A DNA stretch of 9,277 nt from Streptomycetaceae bacterium (GTDB taxonomy: Bacteria > Actinomycetota > Actinomycetes > Nanopelagicales > Nanopelagicaceae), in contig JAIXPU010000025.1 of the NCBI GenBank assembly GCA_027486075.1, positions 1 to 9,277 on the forward strand, read 5' to 3'. The position numbers and the translations under genes were made by a program. Below are positions 1 to 6,377 of this stretch, in pieces. The first letter of the stretch is position 1. Every line of letters begins with the position of its first letter. A model generated the notes under the pieces. It was not told the origin of the DNA. It saw nothing but the letters and a program-made list of their open reading frames with translations, and searched no databases.

Positions 1-11
1 CGCACGCTCAA
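1..11. repeat. left copy of an 11-bp inverted repeat at the window ends
   Basis: CGCACGCTCAA at 1-11 is repeated, inverted and exact, at the last 11 bases (9267-9277). The right copy codes for part of the copper ATPase metal-binding domain; the left copy is non-coding. It may be chance or an assembly or sampling effect rather than a biological repeat. Confidence 0.3.
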
Positions 12-34
12 AATCCCGAATCTACGCAGGGATT
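12..34 (-). terminator. weak hairpin after the YgjP-type peptidase gene
   Basis: Read on the - strand, the stop codon of the peptidase gene (TGA, 41-39) is followed four bases later by the arm AATCCC (34-29), an 11-base loop and the arm GGGATT (17-12), then three further bases of an A/T run (TTTT on the - strand counting the end of the arm). The stem is only 6 bp and the T run is short. This could be a weak intrinsic terminator or a chance hairpin. The first 38 bases hold no gene that I can recognise. Confidence 0.3.
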
Positions 35-38
35 GTGG

Positions 39-608
39 TCAGAACTTCTCCAGCTCTACGGGGGCTAAAAGGGCTCTTTCGGCCGCCTCAAAGCCATCGA
101 GGTAGGCGCTGGCCAGCTCTGAATCCTCAAATCGAGCGAGGGTCTCGGTGAAGGCTTCGCCATGGTCAAAGTGGCGCAAGTGGATCGCTTCATGGAAGAG
201 GACGTAATCCAAGGCATATTCCGGCGCCAATTTGAGGCGATCTGAGATGCGGATGGTCATATCGACGCTGGTACATGAGCCCCAGCGCTCGCGCATCGCC
301 CGCCAGGTGACTGAAACGGGGCGTTCAGTAATCTCGGGGGCGAGCTCGGTGAGCAGAGCATCGATTCGCGCCGCTAAATCTGCCTCGCCAGGGGTCTTAG
401 CCGCCTCTTGGCTGCGGATTTTGGCGATCATCTCGGGAACTATTGAGCGTTCATCAGCCTTACTCAACCGCGCTGGAATAGAGATGACTATCCGACCACC
501 TTGCCGGTATGCCGAGATGCTCTTCTTACGTCGCTTTGAGCGAATGACCAGAATCTCACCCTCTTCGATTCCAGGGAGTGTGACATCTTCGAACTCTCGA
601 GTTGTCAT
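39..608 (-). CDS. YgjP/M48-type zinc metallopeptidase (DUF45 family)
   Basis: This is a 189-residue soluble protein of the YgjP-like metal-dependent hydrolase family (PF01863, DUF45), usually annotated as M48 family metallopeptidase. The zinc site is visible as HEAIH (residues 139-143) within FHEAIHLRHFDHGEAF. His139 and His143 are the expected metal ligands, Glu140 the catalytic base, and His149 a probable third ligand. The family's conserved RWGSC block is at 108-112, and the N-terminal basic patch RSKRRKKS (23-30) matches the usual start of the fold. There is no signal peptide or membrane segment, so it is probably cytoplasmic; physiological substrates of the family are unknown. An upstream in-frame GTG at 653 would add 15 residues (MHLCNFSHSFDYISS) with no ribosome site. 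I prefer ATG 608 because TACATT lies exactly six bases before it, fitting leaderless transcription. Length is normal for short actinobacterial members. Confidence 0.88.
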   Translation of the reverse strand: MTTREFEDVTLPGIEEGEILVIRSKRRKKSISAYRQGGRIVISIPARLSKADERSIVPEMIAKIRSQEAAKTPGEADLAARIDALLTELAPEITERPVSVTWRAMRERWGSCTSVDMTIRISDRLKLAPEYALDYVLFHEAIHLRHFDHGEAFTETLARFEDSELASAYLDGFEAAERALLAPVELEKF

Positions 609-614
609 TGAGGA

Positions 615-620
615 AATGTA
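615..620 (-). promoter_or_regulatory. -10 element, probably leaderless, for the YgjP-type peptidase
   Basis: On the - strand TACATT is followed by six bases and then the ATG at 608, so transcription would begin at or next to the A of the start codon. No Shine-Dalgarno sequence precedes this ATG. No clear -35 box is visible. The same spacing is seen at 2313-2318 and 6358-6363. Confidence 0.45.
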
Positions 621-661
621 ATCGAAAGAGTGAGAAAAATTGCAGAGATGCACATTTCTTG

Positions 662-679
662 ACAGAAAAAAAATTCTGT
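662..679. repeat. short inverted repeat, possible operator
   Basis: ACAGAA (662-667) and TTCTGT (674-679) form a perfect 6-bp inverted repeat around six A residues. It sits between the start of the peptidase gene (608, - strand) and the candidate small-RNA promoter (697-725, + strand), so it could be a protein-binding site acting on either. It matches no actinobacterial operator that I know. A poly-A centred palindrome of this size can also arise by chance. Confidence 0.25.
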
Positions 680-696
680 GTCTGACCGATTCTTAT

Positions 697-725
697 TTGA
701 TTCTCACCATAAATCATCGTACTTT
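697..725 (+). promoter_or_regulatory. candidate promoter for a + strand small RNA
   Basis: TTGATT (697-702) and TACTTT (720-725) are separated by 17 bp. Counting six bases on from the -10 places the start site at A732, one base before the outer stem of the structured element begins at 733. The -10 matches consensus poorly (TAnnnT only), but the coincidence of predicted start and stem supports it. This is a prediction from spacing and hexamers alone. Confidence 0.4.
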
Positions 726-731
726 GCGCTT

Positions 732-813
732 ACGAAGTCCTCGGATAACCGTTTGATATCAGCAAGGGGAAGGCTGATATCGAAATGTGCGCCCGGGGAC
801 TTCGCTTTTCTTT
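732..813 (+). ncRNA. candidate structured small RNA, unknown family
   Basis: Two nested helices fill this gap. The outer stem pairs 733-744 with 793-804 (12 bp, one G-U at 741/796). The inner stem pairs 752-763 with 773-784 (12 bp, one G-U at 754/782) and is closed by the 9-base loop AAGGGGAAG (764-772). On the + strand the outer stem is followed by CTTTTCTTT (805-813), like an intrinsic terminator tail. On the - strand no T run follows the hairpin, so it is not a good terminator for the leftward gene ending at 832. No + strand gene lies upstream that would need a terminator here. Together with the promoter at 697-725 this suggests an independent RNA of about 80 nt. It does not resemble 6S, tmRNA, SRP, RNase P or 6C RNA. 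Alternatives are a processed element in a leftward read-through transcript, or a repeat element. Confidence 0.5.
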
Positions 814-831
814 AGGTAGATAAATGCGGAG

Positions 832-2190
832 TTAGAGCAGGCCGCTCAAGTCATCTGGGACCTGGGTTGAAGATAAGAAGGCGACAGGATCGAGCAGTTC
901 TTCCGCACTTGGCAGAATTCCACTCCACAAAGCATCTCGGGATGCGACGTCTTTAGATTCGCGGACCTTCTGCCAGAAAGCGCTCGCCTCTCGAGTCAAC
1001 TTTGGTGAAACTTCTAGACCTAAAAGAGATTTGAAGAGTTGTTGCGCTGGTGCGCTCGTTGCGCGTTGGCGTCGATAAATTTCGCGCAGTTGTGTGATTG
1101 AAGGAAGTCGATCACCGGCCGCCAAAGTTGTTACCTCATCAGCCCAACCATCAACGAGAGCAAGAGCAGTCTCTAACTTTGAGAGCGCCGCGCGCTGTTC
1201 AGGAGTTTCTTCAGGAGTGAAAATTCCATTATTCAGTGCGATGTTAAATGAATTTTCGCCAGATTCTGGGTTCATCTGTGTTGGATTAAAGTTCTGCATC
1301 GCTTCTTCTGCTTGGCGTTGAATTGCTTCCATATCGATGCGAATGCCGCGCCCATATTCAACAATTGCACTTCTCATATAGGAAACAATCCAAGGGTTAT
1401 GGGCAAATAAACGCGCTATTGCTGCTTCGCGGAGGGCATGGAAGAGATAGACCTCTGTCTTTGGAATCTCTATATCTGCGCTCCACTTTTCAATGTTTTC
1501 AGGAATCAAGATAGGTCGAGCTGGATCTAAGAGCGGCAAGGCGACATCGTGTGCGCCCGTTGCATTGGAACTAATTGCGCCGATTGCTTGACCTAACTGA
1601 GTAGCAATCATGGATCCGATAAAGCTGCGGAGCAGGCCTGCAATTGCGCCCATCGAGCCAGCCAGCGCTGCTACGGCATCGGCCTGCCCATCTGCATCTG
1701 CGCCACCTTGTCCTGCGACCGCTTGATCGAGCAGGTTGGAAATCGCTGCCGCTAAACCAGTTGCAAGTGGCTCCATCGTTGCCTGCCAGCCCGGAAGAGT
1801 TTCATCTACCCAATCGAGGCGGCTCAGCGAGGTATGGGCTGCACCGATAGCTGTTGCCGGAAAGACAGTTGCTTCATTGAGCCAGAGCTCTGCAATCTCA
1901 AGAGCGTTATTGACGACGGTGACATCTTTAGTGCCAAGCGGTTGTGAACCTTGGGCCTGCACAAATTTTTTCGCAGTATCGCGAACTGTCGCAATGGGGA
2001 GAGCTTCTTGTTGACCTTTTGCACCCTGTGCAAAATTGGCAAAGGGATTGATGAAGCCAGCTGGGTTAATTCCTAGCTCTTGAAACTGTTTCTGAATCTG
2101 TTCTTGCATCTGGCGCATCATCGCCGCAAAATCATCAGGTCTAGGATTCTCTTCGTCGTTATTGTCGGGAGTAAATCCAAATGGTGACAT
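832..2190 (-). CDS. Zincin_2 / DUF2342 family protein (putative zinc metalloprotease), motif His replaced
   Basis: This 452-residue protein matches the actinobacterial DUF2342 (Zincin_2, PF10103) family, often annotated as zinc-dependent metalloprotease or putative hydrolase; Rv3195 is the mycobacterial relative. The N terminus is Asn/Asp-rich, then MMRQMQEQIQKQFQELG. The middle has a Gly/Ala-rich helical stretch (about 144-210), then the diagnostic block FHALREAAIARLFAHNPWI (about 250-268) and YGRGIRID (279-286). The family normally reads REAAH at the HExxH-like site. Here it is REAAI (254-258) with ATA for Ile, so the expected zinc-binding His is absent. Catalysis is therefore doubtful. There is no signal peptide. 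GTG 2193 and ATG 2190 are adjacent starts; I chose the ATG because the Shine-Dalgarno-like AAAGGGAG (2204-2197, - strand) lies six bases from it. It is divergent from the rightward operon, as in mycobacteria. Confidence 0.85.
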   Translation of the reverse strand: MSPFGFTPDNNDEENPRPDDFAAMMRQMQEQIQKQFQELGINPAGFINPFANFAQGAKGQQEALPIATVRDTAKKFVQAQGSQPLGTKDVTVVNNALEIAELWLNEATVFPATAIGAAHTSLSRLDWVDETLPGWQATMEPLATGLAAAISNLLDQAVAGQGGADADGQADAVAALAGSMGAIAGLLRSFIGSMIATQLGQAIGAISSNATGAHDVALPLLDPARPILIPENIEKWSADIEIPKTEVYLFHALREAAIARLFAHNPWIVSYMRSAIVEYGRGIRIDMEAIQRQAEEAMQNFNPTQMNPESGENSFNIALNNGIFTPEETPEQRAALSKLETALALVDGWADEVTTLAAGDRLPSITQLREIYRRQRATSAPAQQLFKSLLGLEVSPKLTREASAFWQKVRESKDVASRDALWSGILPSAEELLDPVAFLSSTQVPDDLSGLL

Positions 2191-2241
2191 CACTAACTCC
2201 CTTTACTCTGCTTTTTCGACTATCGATGCATAGGCGATGAA

Positions 2242-2247
2242 ATTCTA
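2242..2247 (-). promoter_or_regulatory. -10 element for the Zincin_2 gene
   Basis: TAGAAT on the - strand differs from TATAAT at one base. It would start transcription near 2235, giving a leader of about 45 nt that carries the AAAGGGAG ribosome site at 2204-2197. No convincing -35 box is present at 16-18 bp. This contrasts with the leaderless arrangement of several neighbours. Confidence 0.4.
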
Positions 2248-2312
2248 TCTGTGAGTTGTAACGCCCGTTGAGGTGAAAATCTTCCCGATGAGCCCATCAA
2301 CCTTTTGGCGGC

Positions 2313-2318
2313 TAGGAT
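2313..2318 (+). promoter_or_regulatory. -10 element, probably leaderless, for the rightward operon
   Basis: TAGGAT is followed by six bases (GGTGGT) and then the GTG start codon at 2325. No ribosome site is needed if the mRNA begins at the GTG. No -35 box is evident. It would drive the small membrane protein, the Lon-like protease and the UPF0182 gene as one transcript. Confidence 0.45.
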
Positions 2319-2324
2319 GGTGGT

Positions 2325-2570
2325 GTGATCTCATCCCTTGCTGGTAGCAGCGCATTTGCAGCCCTTATCTGGTGGGTTGTTCCTATCGCTGGGCTCCTTG
2401 GTGGTCTGGGATATGTGGTCTGGGTTTCTAAATTCAAGAGCAAGTTTGAGAGTGAAACATCGCGCTCTGTCGGTCAATTTCAACGGTTCCAGGATTCTTT
2501 TCGCCAAGAACTTCCAGCTGAAGAGGCTTCATTACCTGAAGATGGCGCTAACTCACCCGAAAAACTGTAG
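2325..2570 (+). CDS. small single-pass membrane protein, unknown function
   Basis: This 81-residue protein has a hydrophobic segment at about residues 11-34 (FAALIWWVVPIAGLLGGLGY and following), then a basic stretch (KFKSKFE, 36-42) that would place the C-terminal tail in the cytoplasm. The tail is predicted helical and polar (SVGQFQRFQDSFRQEL, 48-63) and ends acidic and disordered. I do not recognise the family. It is probably real: it starts at a GTG with a well-placed -10 element, precedes the protease gene by 20 bp, and its composition (one hydrophobic helix, positive-inside flank) is that of a true membrane protein. A second reading frame over the same bases (from 2338) is less protein-like. 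The place between the Zincin_2 and Lon-like genes suggests a link to the membrane protease downstream; that is inference. Confidence 0.7.
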   Translation: MISSLAGSSAFAALIWWVVPIAGLLGGLGYVVWVSKFKSKFESETSRSVGQFQRFQDSFRQELPAEEASLPEDGANSPEKL

Positions 2571-2575
2571 TTACT

Positions 2576-2580
2576 AGGGG
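2576..2580 (+). promoter_or_regulatory. ribosome binding site of the Lon-like protease gene
   Basis: AGGGG lies ten bases before ATG 2591 and is the only purine-rich element near it. The spacing is slightly long, so efficiency may be moderate. It supports translation from a leadered operon mRNA that starts upstream at 2325. Confidence 0.4.
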
Positions 2581-2590
2581 CAGACCAGCA

Positions 2591-3397
2591 ATGCGATTTT
2601 CCCGCACCCCGTTACTTGTAAGAGCGCTCTTCTTCTTTGTTATTGCGCTACCACTTGCGACTCCCGTGAACTTTGTTGTGATTCAACCGGGCGAAGGCGC
2701 CCCGTTATTTCCTAAAGTTTTGCAGCTGAAGCAGGGCTTTGAAGAGAAGATCGAAACCTATAAGCCAAATGGCCAGATGTTTCTTTTATCGATCTGGGTT
2801 TCTAATCCTGATGCCAAGGTACTGGGAGCTGAGATTGTGCAATGTTGGGTGCGCTCTGATTGCGCAGTAATTCCTCGCTCAGTCGTTTATGAAAAAGGCA
2901 CAAATACCAAAGCTGAAGTTAAGAAATCTACCGCCGAGATGAAAGTTTCTCAGAACACTGCACTTGCTGCGACTAAATCACTTCTCGAAAAGAAATTTCC
3001 TGAGCTTGATACATCAGAGTTGGTAGATGGTGCTCTCAATATTTCACTGAAAAATACCGGCGGGCCAAGTGGAGGTCTGATCTTTGCACTTGGTCTGACA
3101 GAGTTTCTTACACCCGCAGATTTGCTACAGGGAAGAAAGATTGCAGCATCAGGAACAATTACCGCTACTGGCAAGGTAGGCCCAATCGGTGGCATCACTG
3201 AAAAAATCATCGCAGCGAAGCGGGTGGGTGCCACCGTGCTCTTTGCATCCCAAGAGAATTGCGAAGATCTACCTACTGATGTGAGCGGCATCTCTGTCAT
3301 AGCCGTCTCCACCTTAGAAGAGGCGCTGGAGTACCTCCTAAAGCCAGTAGGTTCGAGCGCTCGAGGGGTAATTGGTTGCACTAACCTAAGCGCATGA
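2591..3397 (+). CDS. membrane-anchored Lon-type (S16) serine protease lacking a PDZ domain
   Basis: This 268-residue protein belongs to the YlbL/Rv3194c group of membrane-bound proteases. The N-terminal hydrophobic segment (about 7-30) is a signal anchor that places the rest outside the membrane. The Lon-type proteolytic domain occupies about 145-252: the nucleophile motif GGPSGG puts the catalytic Ser at 160, and GGITEKIIAA puts the catalytic Lys at 205, a 45-residue spacing typical of this Ser-Lys dyad family. Residues 93-131 (VIPRSVVYEKG...NTALAATKSLL) match the family's segment before the PDZ domain. In relatives of about 340 residues a PDZ domain of about 80-90 residues follows; here the chain runs directly into the S16 domain. 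Cys85 and Cys91 could form an extracytoplasmic disulfide. The stop overlaps the next start as ATGA, implying translational coupling with the UPF0182 gene. Confidence 0.85.
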   Translation: MRFSRTPLLVRALFFFVIALPLATPVNFVVIQPGEGAPLFPKVLQLKQGFEEKIETYKPNGQMFLLSIWVSNPDAKVLGAEIVQCWVRSDCAVIPRSVVYEKGTNTKAEVKKSTAEMKVSQNTALAATKSLLEKKFPELDTSELVDGALNISLKNTGGPSGGLIFALGLTEFLTPADLLQGRKIAASGTITATGKVGPIGGITEKIIAAKRVGATVLFASQENCEDLPTDVSGISVIAVSTLEEALEYLLKPVGSSARGVIGCTNLSA

Positions 3398-6204
3398 ATA
3401 GAAATAGAACTCCGATGATCATTACTGCTGCAATCGTCTTTGGTGTTGGTGCCGCCTTGGCCTACTTCAGTGGTTTCTACATCGATTGGCTCTGGTTCAA
3501 ATCAGTTGGCTTCACAGATGTTTGGTCAACTGTATTGCTCACCAAGGTTCAACTATTTCTTATCGTAGGTCTGCTCACGTCAGCAATTATTTCTAGCAAT
3601 ATCTATATTGCCTACAAGCGCCGCCCGCTCTATGTGCCAACCAGTATTGAAGTAAATGGCGTTGAACGTCTGCGCGCCCAGATTGAACCAATCCGTCGCT
3701 TGGTATTTGCGGGTATCGTCGCAGCTCTTACCTATTTTGCTGGATCTTCAGGAATGGTTTTTTGGCAGCAATGGCTACTCTTTAGAAATTCCACATCATT
3801 TGGTGTGAAGGACCCACAGTTTGGGTTAGATGTTTCATTCTTCGCCTTTAAATTGCCGCTCTATCAAGCGCTCATTGGTTGGGCAATTTCAACGCTGATC
3901 TTGGCAGTGCTTGCAAGTGCATTTGTCCATTACATGTACGGTGGAATCCGCACCCAGGTTCAGACCGAGCGCACCACAGTTGCAGCACGTGTTCAGATTT
4001 CAATCTTGCTCGGCCTGGTAGTTCTTCTCAAGGCAGTGGCGTATTGGTTTGATCGTTACGCGCTAGCGCTCAAAGAAGGTCGCTTGATTACTGGTCTTAC
4101 TTATAGCGATGTCAATGCGCTTCTGCCTGCAAAGGCAATTCTCTCTGCTATCGCAGTTGTCTGCGCCTTGCTCTTCTTTGCAAATATTGTTCGCCGCTCA
4201 TGGCTCTTGCCAGCAGCAGGTACCGCACTTCTTGCGATCTCCTCAGTTCTCATTGCAGGTATTTACCCTGGAGCAATCCAGCAATTCCAAGTAAAGCCTT
4301 CAGAATCTTCCAAGGAAGCGCCTTATATCCAGCGCAATATTGATGCGACCCGCGCCGCATATGACATTAATGGGGTTGATTTCAAGGATTACAACGCAAC
4401 GATTTCGACGACTGCCGGTCAGCTGGCGAAGGATGCTGCAACTATCGCAAATATCCGACTTATGGATCCAAGCGTGCTTTCTGCAACTTTCCGTCAACTT
4501 CAGCAGATTAAGCAGTACTACGCATTTTCAGATTCTCTTGATATTGACCGCTATACCGTCAATGGTGTTTCACGCGATGCTGTTGTTGCAGTTCGTGAGC
4601 TCAATATTGAAGGAAACCCGAGCCGTAACTGGATTAACGATCACCTCGTCTACACCCACGGATTTGGTTTCGTGGCAGCGTATGGCAATACCGTGGATGC
4701 AGATGGAAAGCCAAATTTCCTTGTAGGTGATTTGCCACCAACAAAGGGACTTGGTGAATTCCAGCCCCGTGTCTACTTTGGCGAGAATGTTCCTAACTAT
4801 TCAATTATTGGTGGAAAGTCAGATACGCCAGTTGAATTTGACTACCCAGATGACTCTTCTGCAAACGGACAGAAGAACTACACCTACACCGGAGCCGGTG
4901 GGGTGCCAGTGGGAAGCCTGCTCAACAAGTTGCTCTTTGCAATTCGTTACGGTGAACAACGCATCATTCTTTCTAATTTGATTAACTCAGAGTCGAAGAT
5001 TCTCTTCAACCGCGAACCTCGTGAACGCGTTGCCAAAGTTGCTCCATGGTTGAGCCTTGATGGTGATCCATATCCAGCAATCGTCGATGGCAAAATTAAA
5101 TGGATTATTGATGGCTACACAACGAGTTCTGGCTACCCATATGCTCGCTCAACATCATTGACTGAAGCAACTCAGGATGCTCTCACTACAACAGCATCAG
5201 CAATCAGAGTTCAATCAAATAGCGATGTCAACTACATCCGTAACTCAGTCAAAGCGACCGTGGATGCCTATGACGGAACAGTGACTCTCTACCAGTGGGA
5301 TGAGAAAGATCCAGTCCTTAAGACATGGATGAAGGCCTTCCCTAACACGGTAACGCCGAAATCAAAGATGTCTAAGCAGCTCCTCGAGCACGTGCGCTAC
5401 CCAGAAGATATGTTCCGTATTCAGCGCGATATCTTGAGCTCGTACCATGTCGATTCTGCAGCTGCCTTCTACGGTGGACAAGACTTCTGGAGAGTTCCAC
5501 GTGACCCATCAACATTTGGTGCTAACGCAGGTTCACAGCCTCCGTACTACATGACTCTTCAGATGCCAGGTGCTGAGAAGCCATCATTCTCATTAACCAC
5601 TCCATTTGTTCCTCGTGGTGGTCGTGAAAACCTTTCAGCCTTTGCAGCCGTAAATTCAAATGCAGGGCCAGATTATGGAAAGATCACAGTTTTGCAGCTT
5701 CCGCGTAGCACAAATATCGCTGGTCCATCTCAGGTTGCCTCTAACTTTGAAGCAAAACCTGAAGTTGCAAACACTCTCTCATTGTTGCGCCAAGGTGGAG
5801 CGGATGTAGTTCTGGGAAGTCTTCTAACACTTCCTGTTGGTAATGGCTTGCTCTATGTGCAACCCGTTTACGTGAGAGCAACTTCAAACACTGCTGCATA
5901 CCCGTTGCTGCAGAAAGTATTGGTCTCCTTCGGAGATGTCATCGGATTTGATAGTTCGCTCAAGGGCGCACTTGATCAAGTATTCGGTGGAAATTCCGGA
6001 ACTGCTTCTGGAAGTACAACTGCATCAGGATCTACTACAACCAATAAAGCTGCAGACCTTGCGACAGCGCTTCAAAACGCTAGACAAGCAATTGCAGATG
6101 GACAGACTGCTCTGGCAAAGGGCGATTTTGCAGCTTATGGTCGAGCACAAGATCGACTCAAAGATGCAATTGCTGCTGCAATCGCTGCACAGTCACGCAA
6201 GTAG
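3394..6204 (+). CDS. UPF0182 family seven-helix membrane protein
   Basis: This 936-residue protein is a full-length UPF0182 (PF03699) member, like mycobacterial Rv3193c. Seven membrane segments are visible at roughly 8-28, 47-72, 102-124, 155-181, 199-219, 245-265 and 268-292. Family blocks include DWLWFKSVGF (31-40), DPQFGLDVSFFAFKLPLY (140-157) and EGRLITGLTYSDVNALLP (228-245). After helix seven a large domain of about 570 residues follows, probably outside the cell. Residues 865-884 are a Gly/Ser/Thr linker (GSTTASGSTTT), and about 885-932 form an Ala-rich helix (ADLATALQNARQAIADGQTA and onward), a common end for this family. The biochemical function is unknown. The start overlaps the protease stop (ATGA) and no separate ribosome site is seen, so expression is probably coupled. 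No good intrinsic terminator follows. Confidence 0.93.
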   Translation: MNRNRTPMIITAAIVFGVGAALAYFSGFYIDWLWFKSVGFTDVWSTVLLTKVQLFLIVGLLTSAIISSNIYIAYKRRPLYVPTSIEVNGVERLRAQIEPIRRLVFAGIVAALTYFAGSSGMVFWQQWLLFRNSTSFGVKDPQFGLDVSFFAFKLPLYQALIGWAISTLILAVLASAFVHYMYGGIRTQVQTERTTVAARVQISILLGLVVLLKAVAYWFDRYALALKEGRLITGLTYSDVNALLPAKAILSAIAVVCALLFFANIVRRSWLLPAAGTALLAISSVLIAGIYPGAIQQFQVKPSESSKEAPYIQRNIDATRAAYDINGVDFKDYNATISTTAGQLAKDAATIANIRLMDPSVLSATFRQLQQIKQYYAFSDSLDIDRYTVNGVSRDAVVAVRELNIEGNPSRNWINDHLVYTHGFGFVAAYGNTVDADGKPNFLVGDLPPTKGLGEFQPRVYFGENVPNYSIIGGKSDTPVEFDYPDDSSANGQKNYTYTGAGGVPVGSLLNKLLFAIRYGEQRIILSNLINSESKILFNREPRERVAKVAPWLSLDGDPYPAIVDGKIKWIIDGYTTSSGYPYARSTSLTEATQDALTTTASAIRVQSNSDVNYIRNSVKATVDAYDGTVTLYQWDEKDPVLKTWMKAFPNTVTPKSKMSKQLLEHVRYPEDMFRIQRDILSSYHVDSAAAFYGGQDFWRVPRDPSTFGANAGSQPPYYMTLQMPGAEKPSFSLTTPFVPRGGRENLSAFAAVNSNAGPDYGKITVLQLPRSTNIAGPSQVASNFEAKPEVANTLSLLRQGGADVVLGSLLTLPVGNGLLYVQPVYVRATSNTAAYPLLQKVLVSFGDVIGFDSSLKGALDQVFGGNSGTASGSTTASGSTTTNKAADLATALQNARQAIADGQTALAKGDFAAYGRAQDRLKDAIAAAIAAQSRK

Positions 6205-6241
6205 TTGCTCGCACGGATTTGGTGAAGTAGTCGTTGCTCGC
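6204..6241 (+). repeat. 9-bp direct repeat upstream of tRNA-Met
   Basis: GTTGCTCGC occurs at 6204-6212 and again at 6233-6241, 29 bp apart start to start, each preceded by GTAG within a few bases. The second copy ends just before the tRNA -10 element. It could be a small duplication or a pair of binding sites; the significance is low. Confidence 0.3.
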
Positions 6242-6248
6242 TTACACT
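6219..6248 (+). promoter_or_regulatory. promoter of the initiator tRNA
   Basis: TTGGTG (6219-6224) and TACACT (6243-6248) are separated by 18 bp, and a start at about 6255 leaves a six-base leader before the mature tRNA end at 6261. The -35 is weak. The tRNA could also be read from the UPF0182 operon, since no terminator separates them. Confidence 0.45.
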
Positions 6249-6260
6249 AGGTACACCCGA

Positions 6261-6335
<75 letters not shown>

Positions 6336-6342
6336 AAAGTAA

Positions 6343-6377
6343 GTAGCCATAGCAAGTTATCCTCACGCTATGGCTAC
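6343..6377 (+). promoter_or_regulatory. perfect 11-bp hairpin covering the start codon of the lipid gene
   Basis: GTAGCCATAGC (6343-6353) and GCTATGGCTAC (6367-6377) are perfectly complementary across a 13-base loop. The ATG of the next gene (6370-6372) lies inside the 3' arm. No T run follows, so it is a poor intrinsic terminator for the tRNA. In a transcript reading through from the tRNA, the start codon would be paired and translation blocked. A leaderless mRNA starting at 6370 would lack the 5' arm and be free. Confidence 0.55.
6358..6363 (+). promoter_or_regulatory. -10 element, probably leaderless, for the lipid gene
   Basis: TATCCT, in the loop of the hairpin, is followed by six bases and ATG 6370. 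There is no Shine-Dalgarno sequence before this ATG and no recognisable -35. The spacing equals that at 615-620 and 2313-2318. Confidence 0.4.

Noticed and set aside
609..653. GTG start at 653 for the YgjP-type peptidase
   Set aside because: The 15 extra residues do not match the family, no ribosome site precedes the GTG, and a well-spaced -10 element precedes ATG 608.
733..804. Intrinsic terminator of the leftward Zincin_2 gene
   Set aside because: Read on the - strand the hairpin is followed by TAAGCGCAAAG with no T run. The T run is on the other strand.
2338..2577. Alternative 79-residue frame overlapping the small membrane protein
   Set aside because: It overlaps the frame at 2325, which has a better start context, a membrane helix with basic flank and more typical composition.
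4340..4981. Frames of 128 and 84 residues inside the UPF0182 gene
   Set aside because: These are out-of-frame shadows of a long gene with clear family motifs throughout.
6358..6364. Shine-Dalgarno sequence for the lipid gene
   Set aside because: No purine-rich element lies 5-10 bases before ATG 6370; the interval is pyrimidine-rich.
6343..6377. Terminator of the initiator tRNA
   Set aside because: The stem is perfect but no T run follows it, and its 3' arm is coding sequence of the next gene. A start-codon hairpin fits better.
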